DNA of 32,699 nt from an uncultured Anaerobutyricum sp. (lineage in GTDB: Bacteria; Bacillota; Clostridia; Lachnospirales; Lachnospiraceae), in NCBI RefSeq assembly GCF_934307085.1, contig NZ_CAKRCF010000035.1:1-32699 (forward strand), given 5' to 3'. Shown in pieces: positions 1 through 7,334 of the stretch (position 1 is the stretch's first letter; the number at the start of each line of letters is the position of its first letter). Below the pieces are notes generated by a model, which saw only the letters and a program-made list of their open reading frames with translations, did not search any database and had not been told where the DNA came from. A program made the position numbers and the translations under genes.

Positions 1-19
1 TTATGTTTCTTATCTAAAG

Positions 20-84
20 ACTTCTGAAAATTCGGCTACAGTGTCTTAAATAACGGCGTCTGTTCAAACCGACAAATTAGAAGT
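20..84. repeat. short fold-back repeat, copy A
   Basis: An imperfect palindrome starts with ACTTCTGAAAATTCGG and ends with CCGACAAATTAGAAGT. The ends resemble those of copies B (125-194) and C (14926-14994), which also begin with ACTTCTG and end in GACAAATC or a close variant. An inner GGCGTCTGTT block is shared with copy C. A small separate hairpin (AGAGAGA ... TCTCTCT, about 90-119) lies just downstream. The function is unknown. Confidence 0.5.
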
Positions 85-124
85 TGGGAGAGAGAAGGGG
101 ATATTTTTTCATCTCTCTGTTCAG

Positions 125-194
125 TAACTTCTGGCAATCCGACTGCCTATTCTTCTCTAGCAGCGTCTATTACCAGCTCGACAAATCGGAATTC
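125..194. repeat. short fold-back repeat, copy B
   Basis: This copy begins AACTTCTGGCAATCCGACTG and ends CCAGCTCGACAAATCGGAAT. Its central CTTCTCTAGCAGCGTCTATT segment lines up with CTTCTCTACAGCGGTGTCTG of copy C near 14953. The pairing between its own two ends is weaker than in copy C, so it may be a decayed copy. It lies upstream of the truncated sigma gene. Confidence 0.5.
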
Positions 195-316
195 GTGCAA
201 CGTATAGTTTTTGAAACATCGTGTATTATAATGGCATTTTAATGTATAATGAGAACAAAGGCGGCGTTTATTGTTTCACTGAAATGATATACAATGTAAT
301 AAACATAGGAGGAAAC

Positions 317-451
317 ATGGAAGATTCGAAAATTGTTCAGTTGTTTTTTCAACGAAATGAAGAAGCAATTAAAGAAGTGAGCATAAAGTATTCTGCATAT
401 TGTTCTAAAATTGTATGGAACATTCTTTACAAGAAGGAAGAGAGACTGTGA
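317..451 (+). pseudogene. ECF sigma factor, N-terminal fragment
   Basis: The ATG at 317 follows AGGAGG and starts a 44-residue peptide (MEDSKIVQLFFQRNEEAIKE...). From family knowledge this resembles the N-terminal region-2 start of a common Lachnospiraceae ECF sigma factor. An intact protein would continue for well over 100 more residues. Here the frame ends at TGA 449-451, exactly where the left arm of fold-back element E1 begins, and no continuation is visible beyond E1. The simplest reading is a sigma gene cut off by a rearrangement at the repeat. A longer in-frame start at 221 lacks a ribosome site. Confidence 0.6.
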
Positions 452-605
452 CGAAAGCTTGAAAAACCCTATACCATATTTGTGATTTTAGTCGCGGCGT
501 GTTAAATGCTCGCTTATCGCTCGGCATCCAATACTTGCTCCGAGACCACAAATATGGTATATGGGTTTTCAAGCTTCTGTCTTTGCCTGCGGCAAATCAG
601 AAGTT
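450..605. repeat. fold-back element E1 (conserved core, long stem)
   Basis: The left arm 450-484 pairs with the right arm 547-581 over about 35 positions with only a few mismatches or bulges. The inner core carries TTTAGTCGCGGCG (487-499) and CTTGCTCCGAGACCAC (534-549), shared with E2 and in part with E5. The right tail, TTTGCCTGCGGCAAATCAGA (582-601), is shared with the right end of E3. The element lies between the sigma fragment and the 3' end of the convergent DUF4367 gene, so it could terminate transcription from both sides. Confidence 0.75.
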
Positions 606-1230
606 ACTCTATCCTTTCTCTGTTCTCCAGCATTTTGATTAATTCCTGCTTTGATACAGCACTCTGTATCGAATATGTAACTCCATTCACCTCATAGATT
701 ACGATTCCTTCACCTTCATGAGTAAAATATTTTCCTTTTACTCCACAAATAGAAATCTCTTCTTCTATATCTTTTTGTTTATCAAAAGCCATAGAAATCA
801 CATAATCTGCATCATGCTGATTATATACAATCAAATCGCCCTCTTTGTTACTATAGGTCATGTAATACCAATATGGATTTTTAACATCGCTATTCTCATC
901 CTCTTTTTTATAGCCTTCGGGAACCCATTTGAGTTTATATTTGGCTGGTACACTATAATCTATTGTTTTTTCTTGGCTTGGGCTTGCTGTTATTTTTTTA
1001 TTTTCTTTACCTTCTAATTGCTGTTTGCTTTGTAAGGCAGTATTTCCACTATCTTCTCTGGTATCTTCTTTTTCTTTTCCACCATATTCAATCCGTAAAC
1101 CATCTTCCTCTTGTTTTATAACAAAATTACTTCTCCACTCCCGAATCGTTTCCTGTGCAAATACACTCCCACAGAGTAAAATTGCTACTAAAGCTGCAAC
1201 TAAAATAATCCGCTTTTTCCCTTTTCTCAT
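604..1230 (-). CDS. DUF4367-type extracellular domain protein (3' half of split anti-sigma-like gene)
   Basis: This 208-residue frame starts with a positively charged stretch (MRKGKKR) and one hydrophobic segment (about residues 8-25), followed by a Lys/Glu-rich linker and a domain from about residue 95 (YKLKWVPEGYK...). The domain resembles DUF4367, found at the C-terminus of sigma-linked membrane proteins. Its ATG overlaps the stop of the preceding frame as ATGA and has no convincing ribosome site. In intact relatives the cytoplasmic N-terminal part, membrane helix and DUF4367 domain form one protein. This half is therefore probably made by coupling or by a -1 frameshift at the A-rich tract 1239-1254, or the gene is broken. 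It probably tunes the sigma factor encoded just upstream (inference). Confidence 0.7.
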   Translation of the reverse strand: MRKGKKRIILVAALVAILLCGSVFAQETIREWRSNFVIKQEEDGLRIEYGGKEKEDTREDSGNTALQSKQQLEGKENKKITASPSQEKTIDYSVPAKYKLKWVPEGYKKEDENSDVKNPYWYYMTYSNKEGDLIVYNQHDADYVISMAFDKQKDIEEEISICGVKGKYFTHEGEGIVIYEVNGVTYSIQSAVSKQELIKMLENRERIE

Positions 1231-1493
1231 ATGAAAATGTTTTTTTCTTTTTTTAACTTAGTCATACTTTTCCTTTCTGCATCATTCAACCAGCTTCTAC
1301 TTGTTCCCTCTTTGTCTCTGATGAAACTATTTTGATAATTCTCTTTTTGGTATAATTTTTTCATCTTTTCTTCAAATTCTTTAGATGGTTTATATTTGAA
1401 TCTTTTGCTCTCCTGGCTAAGTTCTTCCCATTCTTTTTCGTTACATTGCGCTACTGCCTGTTTTAACAGTTCCTCAAACTTCTTATCTGTCAT
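1227..1493 (-). CDS. anti-sigma-like cytoplasmic domain (5' half of split DUF4367 gene)
   Basis: This 88-residue soluble, charged protein (MTDKKFEELLKQAVAQ...) matches the usual N-terminal part of DUF4367 membrane proteins (family knowledge). Its ATG overlaps the stop of the ECF sigma gene as ATGA, so the two are translationally coupled. Near its 3' end it reads through A7-G-A7-C and stops at 1227. A -1 shift on A AAA AAC (1245-1239) would continue as His-Phe-His-Met-Arg-Lys into the next frame, giving a protein of about 296 residues with one membrane helix. Whether this is programmed, a sequencing artefact or a true mutation cannot be decided here. Confidence 0.65.
   Translation of the reverse strand: MTDKKFEELLKQAVAQCNEKEWEELSQESKRFKYKPSKEFEEKMKKLYQKENYQNSFIRDKEGTSRSWLNDAERKSMTKLKKEKNIFI
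1239..1254 (-). promoter_or_regulatory. tandem slippery A-tract, candidate -1 frameshift site
   Basis: On the minus strand this reads AAAAAAAGAAAAAAAC. In the zero frame it contains two slippery heptamers, A AAA AAA (1254-1248) and A AAA AAC (1245-1239). A -1 slip on either one joins frame 1227-1493 to frame 604-1230, restoring the usual single-protein architecture. No strong stimulatory stem-loop was seen directly downstream. Polymerase slippage on A7 is an alternative to ribosomal slippage. Confidence 0.45.
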
Positions 1494-2062
1494 CTTCCAT
1501 ACCCCATTTCTATCATATTCTCTTTCAATATTTTTCTCGCTCTGCTGGCAATTTTTCGCACATTATCCGGCTTCAGCGAAAGAATTTCTCCTATCTCTTT
1601 ACTCCCTAATTCGTTATAATATTGCAAATATAAAACTTCTTTATACGGATATGTCAGATTCATAATCAACTTTGTCAATGTTTCCTGCTCCTCTCCGGCA
1701 ATAACTTCCGCTTCTAAATGATTTTTGAAAATATTCTCTGGTTCCCCTAACCTTTCTTCTATATTGAAATTTTCTTTATCATTAGCATATTGATAATGCT
1801 TCTGTTTCCTCATCCAGTCAAAACAGCGATTTTTTAATATCGTAACAATGTAATTCCAAGTTTTTTTATTCTTCACATCACTAATTTGTTCTAAATGTTC
1901 CGCTAAAATCAGAAATGTATCGTGGACTATATTTTCTGACTCTGATGCATCTTCTAATAATTTCAATGCCGTGTAAAACATCTTATTTTTATATGTACGA
2001 TAAAGAAGTTCCAAAGTTTCTTCATCTTCTTCTCTACAATAAGTCATTAAACTCTCAAGCAA
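1490..2062 (-). CDS. ECF-type RNA polymerase sigma factor
   Basis: The product has sigma region 2 (LLYRTYKNKMFYTALKLLED..., with a NIVHDTFLILAEHL helix) and a C-terminal region 4 helix-turn-helix (YKEVLYLQYYNELGSKEIGE..., then KIASRARKILKE), which fits a small sigma-70 factor. The frame is open from 2149, but the start is most likely TTG at 2062: AGGAGG (2076-2071) lies 8 bases upstream, and the residues before it do not look like sigma. This gives about 190 residues. The next ATG is at 2047. The stop overlaps the start of the downstream anti-sigma-like gene (ATGA), as expected for a sigma/regulator operon. The target regulon is unknown. Confidence 0.85.
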   Translation of the reverse strand: MLESLMTYCREEDEETLELLYRTYKNKMFYTALKLLEDASESENIVHDTFLILAEHLEQISDVKNKKTWNYIVTILKNRCFDWMRKQKHYQYANDKENFNIEERLGEPENIFKNHLEAEVIAGEEQETLTKLIMNLTYPYKEVLYLQYYNELGSKEIGEILSLKPDNVRKIASRARKILKENMIEMGYGR

Positions 2063-2151
2063 TAATTCTCCCTCCTGATTCTTTAAAAATTTTGCGCTTG
2101 TACAAGTGCTTCTACTATAGTAACGTATTAAGAAAATAAAATGTGACAAAA

Positions 2152-2318
2152 ATTACTATTTAATTCATTCTAAATCTAGCCAAAGCACAGAAGTCCGGCA
2201 ACTGTATATATAGCCGATGTGATATTAGAGCAAGTAAAAATACCGGACGAGGTATTTTCTATGCAGGGAAACTTTCACATCGGCTATATATACAGTTGCT
2301 AATGAATTAAATAGTAAT
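2152..2318. repeat. large nested palindrome P1 (MITE-like)
   Basis: The outer 18-bp ends are perfect inverted repeats (2152-2169 with 2301-2318). Inside, 2198-2222 pairs perfectly over 25 bp with 2275-2299. The left side carries a 28-base unpaired segment (2170-2197), while the right side has only one base between stems. The loop contains an 8-bp hairpin (AAAATACC ... GGTATTTT). It fills the divergent promoter region between the sigma operon and the AAA ATPase gene. No encoded protein is visible, so it looks like a non-autonomous fold-back element. Confidence 0.75.
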
Positions 2319-2376
2319 CAAAACAATATTTATGTTATAATGTAGTAAACTTTGAGGAAGGAGATTAAAAGCAAGC

Positions 2377-3945
2377 ATGCCAAAATATTTTAATACAACT
2401 GCCATCTGCCGACCACAAGAACACTATATGGTAGACATCACAGAAAAGTTAAAACAGATTAAGCAAATGATAGATGCTGGACAGTATTTTACGATAAATC
2501 GCGCCCGTCAATATGGAAAAACAACAACGCTGAGAGCATTGCAGTATTTTTTGAAAGATAAATATATAGTGATTAGCCTTGACTTTCAAATGCTTAGTTC
2601 TGCAGATTTTTCTACAGAAACGGCTTTTGTAGATGCTTTTTCCGGCGAATTACTAGATGCCTGTGAAGAAATTCCAGACATGATAAGTGATAGCCTTAAT
2701 AATCTTATAGGCAAAGGTACTCTATCAATGCTTTTTAGAACCCTTTCGAAATGGTGCAGGATCTCTCCTAGGGGAATCGTCTTGATTATAGATGAGGTAG
2801 ATAATGCTTCTAACAATCAGATATTTTTAGATTTTCTGGCACAAATCAGAGGTTATTATATTAATCGGGATTTAAAATCAACTTTTCAATCAGTAATTTT
2901 ATCAAGTGTATATGACATTAAAAATCTAAAACAAGAGTTTGAAAACGGAGAAGAAATACGAAGAAACAGTCCATGGAATATTGCAGCAGATTTCTTAGTT
3001 GATATGAGTTTTTCTGCAAAAGAGATAGAGGGGATGCTTAATGAATATGAGGTTGATTATCAAACTGGAATGGATGTTGAAGCATCTGCGGATTTAATTT
3101 ATGATTATACATCCGGCTATCCATTTCTTGTATCCAAACTTTGTAAATTAATTGATGAAAGAGTTGCCGGAAGCAAGAAATTTCCAACAAAAAAGGACGC
3201 TTGGATGAAAAATGGTATTATTGAGGCGGTCAAACTTCTTCTAAACGAAAAAAATACTCTTTTTGAATCTCTGGTAAATAAGATTCAAGACTATCCACAA
3301 CTTCATGAAATGATATATGAATTACTATTTAATGGAAAAGCAATCCTGTATAATTCTTTAAATCCTTCTATAGAAGTAGCAGAAATGTTTGGCTTTATTA
3401 AAAATAATGATGGACAAGTGATAGTAGCAAATAGAATTTTTGAAACAGTCCTATATAACCTGTTCTTAGCAGAAGAAGCTGTAAACAGCAGTATAGCAAA
3501 AGCTGGATTTCTGGATAAAAATCAATTCATTAGCCATGGTCATTTAAATATGCGTTTGGTTCTTGAAAAGTTTGTTACCCATTTTGATGATTTATTTGGA
3601 GATAGAACAGAGAAATTTATTGAAGAAGATGGAAGAAGATATTTCCTATTATATTTAAGGCCAATCATCAACGGCACAGGAAATTATTATATAGAATCTC
3701 GTACAAGAAATATGGAAAGGACTGACGTTGTCATTGATTATTTGGGGGAACAATTTATCGTCGAACTAAAAATATGGAGAGGTGATGCTTATAATACAAG
3801 AGGTGAAAAACAATTGTGGGATTACCTTTCTCATTATCATCTTGATGAAGGGTATATGTTAAGTTTTAACTTTAATAAAAATAAAAAAATCGGAGTAAAA
3901 GAACTCCATTTAAACGGGAAAACACTAATAGAAGCAACAGTGTGA
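2377..3945 (+). CDS. AAA ATPase with C-terminal PD-(D/E)XK nuclease-like domain
   Basis: The protein has 522 residues. A Walker A-like motif, ARQYGKTTT (about 43-51, without the usual first Gly), follows INRARQYG. Walker B is GIVLIIDEVDNA (about 133-144), and TSGYPFLVSKLC (about 246-257) is typical of this AAA-like group. The C-terminus has TDVVIDY (Asp450) then FIVELK (Glu463, Lys465) and a Gln-Tyr-rich helix, matching the PD-(D/E)XK fold. Such ATPase/nuclease-fold proteins are widespread in gut bacteria and have no settled function. A role in defence or in mobile elements is only inference. A TATAAT (2336-2341) precedes the gene, but its -35 region falls in the end of palindrome P1. The ribosome site is AAGGAG. 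The gene is flanked by palindromes on both sides. Confidence 0.8.
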   Translation: MPKYFNTTAICRPQEHYMVDITEKLKQIKQMIDAGQYFTINRARQYGKTTTLRALQYFLKDKYIVISLDFQMLSSADFSTETAFVDAFSGELLDACEEIPDMISDSLNNLIGKGTLSMLFRTLSKWCRISPRGIVLIIDEVDNASNNQIFLDFLAQIRGYYINRDLKSTFQSVILSSVYDIKNLKQEFENGEEIRRNSPWNIAADFLVDMSFSAKEIEGMLNEYEVDYQTGMDVEASADLIYDYTSGYPFLVSKLCKLIDERVAGSKKFPTKKDAWMKNGIIEAVKLLLNEKNTLFESLVNKIQDYPQLHEMIYELLFNGKAILYNSLNPSIEVAEMFGFIKNNDGQVIVANRIFETVLYNLFLAEEAVNSSIAKAGFLDKNQFISHGHLNMRLVLEKFVTHFDDLFGDRTEKFIEEDGRRYFLLYLRPIINGTGNYYIESRTRNMERTDVVIDYLGEQFIVELKIWRGDAYNTRGEKQLWDYLSHYHLDEGYMLSFNFNKNKKIGVKELHLNGKTLIEATV

Positions 3946-3954
3946 TGTTTTAAA

Positions 3955-4108
3955 TTCTACCGCAGGCAAAGGGACGCCCGCAAAGAGAGCATATTCCCTA
4001 TATTTGTGACTTTAGTCGCGGCGGTTTGAATACTCGCTTCACGCGCTCGTGTCCAAATCTTGCTCCGAGACCACAAATATGGTGTATTGGATTGCGTCTT
4101 GCAACAAA
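3955..4108. repeat. fold-back element E2
   Basis: This element begins CCGCAGGCAAAGGGACGC and ends GCGTCTTGCAACAAATC. Its core, TTTGTGACTTTAGTCGCGGCG ... CTTGCTCCGAGACCACAAA (4003-4078), is nearly identical to that of E1 at both edges. The core apex differs: TTTGAATAC pairs with GTGTCCAAA with a wobble and one mismatch. The outer arms are less perfect than in E1, E3 and E5. It sits just after the AAA ATPase stop codon and before the hairpin at 4114. Confidence 0.65.
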
Positions 4109-4113
4109 TCAAA

Positions 4114-4162
4114 AAAATATCCCCATCGGATGGAGTGTTACTCCACCCGGTGGGGATATTTT
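4114..4162. terminator. bidirectional terminator
   Basis: AAAATATCCCCATCGGATGG (4114-4133, continuing AG to 4135) pairs with 4141-4162, the stem closing with T-rich and A-rich ends on both strands. The two differences from perfect complementarity are G-U wobbles. It lies between the AAA ATPase and the convergent L,D-transpeptidase gene, so it can serve both. Confidence 0.85.
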
Positions 4163-4197
4163 ATGTCATTAACAAATAAAAAGTGATGAACGCTATA

Positions 4198-5652
4198 TTA
4201 GTAAACGATAACAGGGAATCCTTCTTCTACATATTTATAAAGGACTGCGGCAGTAGAATATGGACAGTTAACACATCCGTGAGAACCGTTTCCTCTATAA
4301 ATAGAACCACCGAAGGAAGGACGCCATGTTGCATCATGAAGTCCCTGACCACCATTAAATGGCATCCAGAAGCTTACGTGAGAGGAGTAAGAACCGCCAC
4401 CGGCATTTGGTCCTGTTAAAGTAGCATCACGCTGTTTGTAAGTAAGTGCATAAACACCGGTATAAGTTTGATGTCCTTTTGTTGGGTCTCCGGTAACAAC
4501 GGAGGAGTTTACTTTACATTCTCCGTTTACGAAGAGCCATACTTCCTGATTAGAAATACTTACTTCAACATAAGAGTTACCAATATCATTTTTAGCAGAC
4601 TTTCTGCATCTTGCTTTATAGGAATATACAGGTTCTCTCTCAACATCTTTTCCGGATTTAAGTTCTTTGATTAATTTAGATTTTTCTTTATCAAAGTAAA
4701 TCTTCCAGCCATAGTCACCGCCGTATACGTTGATTTTAGAGCCATAAGCGGTAGTGAATGGACGGGAGGATCCCATGGTGTTGTATTTAGAACCAAGTTT
4801 TTCAACGTAGTCGCCTACTTTGCTTTCGTCTAAAGTTACTTTGAAGTCTTTAGAAATCTTAACCCAGTCCTTTGAAGTTTTGTAGTCAACGGTTTCTTTT
4901 GTGTAATCAAAATCGTAAGTGATTGTGCCGCTGACGTATTTGTTTGCTTTTGCGAGTGCATCGGTTACTACTTTATCTTTTGCATAGTATTTTGGAAGCT
5001 TATAAAGATTCTCTTTTTCAAGGTCAATCTTTGTAATACCTGTGGAAAGATCTGTGCCGATTAACTTGATAAGTTCTTTTTTCTTTATAGTGTTACCAAG
5101 AACTTCAGGTACAATCTCAAACTGGCTGTCGCCTGCCTTTATGTAGGTACTCTTTGGTGCGACTACATTTTCCTTTTTGAAACATTCAAGATTATCTACA
5201 ACTTCTTTTAACTTTGCTTCATCATAAGTTACATCAAGTTTTACAGTATAGTTTTTCTTGCCAAAAAGGTTGGTAAACCATAACCAGGGATTCATGGAAG
5301 CATGAAGGTCACTGATCTGACTTCCGACATTAATGACGGTTCCGACATCATTAGCATCAATTACTTCGGTGCGTTCCTTTTCTTTTAAAGAAATCTTATG
5401 AGACGCAAGGTCATCAGTAAATGTTTTTTCTGCTTTGGTCACATCCATCTCCCCAACTTTTACATGATTGATTAATGTGTTATGTGGAAAATGGTTTGAA
5501 TAATAGTAAACACCACCGCCATAAACGGCAAGAAGTAAAACAACAATAACAGTTGCGACAATTTTACCTGTATTAGAGGACTTTTTGTCACTGCGGCGGT
5601 TTCTTGTTGTTGAACTATCTGGTGTGACATTAGTTGTTTGTGTATCACTCAT
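4198..5652 (-). CDS. L,D-transpeptidase with peptidoglycan-binding domain
   Basis: The protein has 484 residues: a Ser/Thr/Lys-rich cytoplasmic tail, one membrane helix (about 30-50), a long extracellular region resembling the PG_binding_4 type, and a C-terminal YkuD catalytic domain. The active-site signature SHGCVN puts the catalytic Cys at about 460, with His at 458, and GLHDATWRP lies upstream. The family forms 3-3 crosslinks between peptidoglycan stems or attaches proteins to them, acting outside the membrane. The ATG at 5652 follows AAAGGAG. The CYTH gene lies upstream on the same strand with a 276-base gap, so the two are probably separate transcripts. The length fits the family. Confidence 0.9.
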   Translation of the reverse strand: MSDTQTTNVTPDSSTTRNRRSDKKSSNTGKIVATVIVVLLLAVYGGGVYYYSNHFPHNTLINHVKVGEMDVTKAEKTFTDDLASHKISLKEKERTEVIDANDVGTVINVGSQISDLHASMNPWLWFTNLFGKKNYTVKLDVTYDEAKLKEVVDNLECFKKENVVAPKSTYIKAGDSQFEIVPEVLGNTIKKKELIKLIGTDLSTGITKIDLEKENLYKLPKYYAKDKVVTDALAKANKYVSGTITYDFDYTKETVDYKTSKDWVKISKDFKVTLDESKVGDYVEKLGSKYNTMGSSRPFTTAYGSKINVYGGDYGWKIYFDKEKSKLIKELKSGKDVEREPVYSYKARCRKSAKNDIGNSYVEVSISNQEVWLFVNGECKVNSSVVTGDPTKGHQTYTGVYALTYKQRDATLTGPNAGGGSYSSHVSFWMPFNGGQGLHDATWRPSFGGSIYRGNGSHGCVNCPYSTAAVLYKYVEEGFPVIVY

Positions 5653-5928
5653 TCGTGAATAGTCTCCTTTCTTAAAATTAATTTAATTGTAAATCACGCA
5701 GTAGATTTGCGTATGGGCTGTACCATAGCCGATTATCTGATACCTGAAGGTAGAGAAAATCAACTTGTGAAAAACAAAAGGATTTTATTTATAAAGTTCC
5801 TCTTGTATTACCATGAAATGTAACTAACGTGTATGAATGTGCATAGTTACAAAACAGTAACATTATAATACATTTTCAAGAAAAATGATATTAATTATTC
5901 TTAAAATTGTGTTACAATTTCGAAATTC

Positions 5929-6414
5929 TTACATTTTCTGAATCAATTTCAAAAATTCCTGAACTTCCGCTGGATTTCTCTTACTCAAACTAGAGTTATG
6001 GAAGCGGGAGTCCATGGTAACTTCCGGACCGAACCAGTCAGGCGTATTGTAGGTGTTAGCACTAGCCATATCCGGAAATTCTACTTCTGCCATACAAAAT
6101 CCTTTATAGTCCCCTTCAAATACATCCAGTTCAATCAGATAAGGGGCATCAGGAATCTTATAACGATTCTTTTCAATAGAAAGTCCATCTTTTTTTGCAA
6201 GTAAATGTTTAAAGGATTCTTCTGATAAAGGCATTTCCACTTCTTCTCTGGCGAGTAATCCGGCAGATTTCAGAGTGACAATATAGTCTTCATTCTTTTG
6301 TCTGACACGGATAACGGGTTCTGTGGAGATATATGCCTGAACTAGAGTATCACAGGGATAACTTTCTAAATTGTCGGGTAAAGACTTTATTAAAAACTTT
6401 CTTTCGATTTCCAT
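5929..6414 (-). CDS. CYTH domain protein (triphosphate-binding)
   Basis: The protein has 161 residues and starts MEIERKFLI, the ExExK signature of CYTH/triphosphate tunnel metalloenzymes. Alternating charged strands (VIRVRQKNEDYIVTLKSAG..., YLIELDVFEGD, MAEVEFPD) supply the Arg, Lys and Glu residues that line the tunnel. Known relatives include inorganic triphosphatase, class IV adenylate cyclase and thiamine triphosphatase. The small bacterial stand-alone form is most often a tripolyphosphatase, but the substrate cannot be read from sequence. The start is supported by AAGGA upstream. The N-terminus is complete. Confidence 0.88.
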   Translation of the reverse strand: MEIERKFLIKSLPDNLESYPCDTLVQAYISTEPVIRVRQKNEDYIVTLKSAGLLAREEVEMPLSEESFKHLLAKKDGLSIEKNRYKIPDAPYLIELDVFEGDYKGFCMAEVEFPDMASANTYNTPDWFGPEVTMDSRFHNSSLSKRNPAEVQEFLKLIQKM

Positions 6415-6776
6415 TTTTATCCTTTCTAAAATGTTATTTTAATGGTTTTTTGCAGTTGCATATGGAAATATTTAACAAATTTTAAATATTTCTATAATTT
6501 ATTTGACTATCTGATAGATTTCAGAAACTTAATGAAGCTGCAATTAGCTTATCTATAAAAAAGAAGGCTATTTTTTAGGTATGTAATCTACGATGAAATG
6601 CTCTATATAAATAAAGTATTTCATAAAAAACAACAGCCCATAACAATGTATTACTATATAATATCATATTTCTTGAAGAAATAAAGTGAAAAAAGTATGA
6701 CCAAGCTTGATAAAAATGTGCAAGTAGGATATTATTAAGGATAATGAATTTATTAACAAAGTAAAGGAGGGCTATT
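6415..6776. other. divergent intergenic region (CYTH / DJ-1)
   Basis: This 362-base AT-rich region holds no convincing gene. It contains a perfect 11-bp palindrome, GAAATATTTAA / TTAAATATTTC (6465-6492), upstream of the CYTH gene, which may be a regulator site or simply AT-rich symmetry. The promoter of the plus-strand gene is at 6707-6735. A minus-strand frame at 6575-6937 overlaps the DJ-1 gene and is not believed. Confidence 0.5.
6707..6735 (+). promoter_or_regulatory. sigma-A-type promoter of the DJ-1 gene
   Basis: The -35 TTGATA (6707-6712) and -10 TATTAT (6730-6735) are separated by 17 bases. They lie about 40 bases before the AAAGGAGG ribosome site of the gene starting at 6777. Confidence 0.6.
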
Positions 6777-7325
6777 ATGCGTTCGGTATATGTATTTTGT
6801 GCTGATGGTTTTGAAGAAGTAGAAGGCCTTACGGCAGTAGATTTATTAAGAAGAGCAGGTGTTTCGGTGACGATGGTTTCTATTATGGGAAGAACACAGG
6901 TGACAGGTGCGCGTAATATTTCTGTGAATACAGACATTTTAATAGAAGATATTAAGGAAGAGGCAGATATGCTTGTACTTCCGGGAGGAATGCCGGGAAC
7001 GAATTATTTAAGAGATCACGAAGGGCTTGCAGAACTTTTAAAGAAGCAGTATGAGGCTGGTAAGTGGATTGCAGCTATCTGTGCGGCACCATCTGTATTT
7101 GGTGGACTTGGATTCTTAAAGGATAGAAAGGCAACCAGTTATCCGGGATGTCTTGAAGGAATTTCAGTTGGTGAGTACACAGAAGATCCGGTTGCTGTTG
7201 ATGGCAATGTAGTAACAAGCAGAGGTGTAGGAACGGCAATTGACTTTGCTCTGAAACTGATTGAAGTATTAATTAGCAAAGAAAAGGCAGATGAGATTGC
7301 TGCTTCTATCGTATATCCGGTATAG
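6777..7325 (+). CDS. DJ-1/PfpI family protein
   Basis: The protein has 182 residues. A conserved Glu lies in GFEEVEG (about 11-17), and the nucleophile elbow AAICAAPS carries Cys102 in the position of the DJ-1 reactive cysteine. LVLPGGMPG (67-75) is also typical. Relatives include YajL-type chaperone/deglycase proteins and ThiJ-like proteins linked to redox stress. The exact activity of this one is not known. The ATG follows AAAGGAGG. It is followed after 6-9 bases by the DUF1189-like gene, so both probably share one transcript. Confidence 0.9.
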   Translation: MRSVYVFCADGFEEVEGLTAVDLLRRAGVSVTMVSIMGRTQVTGARNISVNTDILIEDIKEEADMLVLPGGMPGTNYLRDHEGLAELLKKQYEAGKWIAAICAAPSVFGGLGFLKDRKATSYPGCLEGISVGEYTEDPVAVDGNVVTSRGVGTAIDFALKLIEVLISKEKADEIAASIVYPV

Positions 7326-7334
7326 GAGGGAATG

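Noticed and set aside
1..605. CRISPR array from the clustered repeats at the window start
   Set aside because: The repeats are palindromic, diverged and not evenly spaced with unique spacers, and no cas gene is present.
6575..6937. 120-residue minus-strand frame
   Set aside because: It overlaps the strong DJ-1 gene and its promoter, with low-complexity composition.
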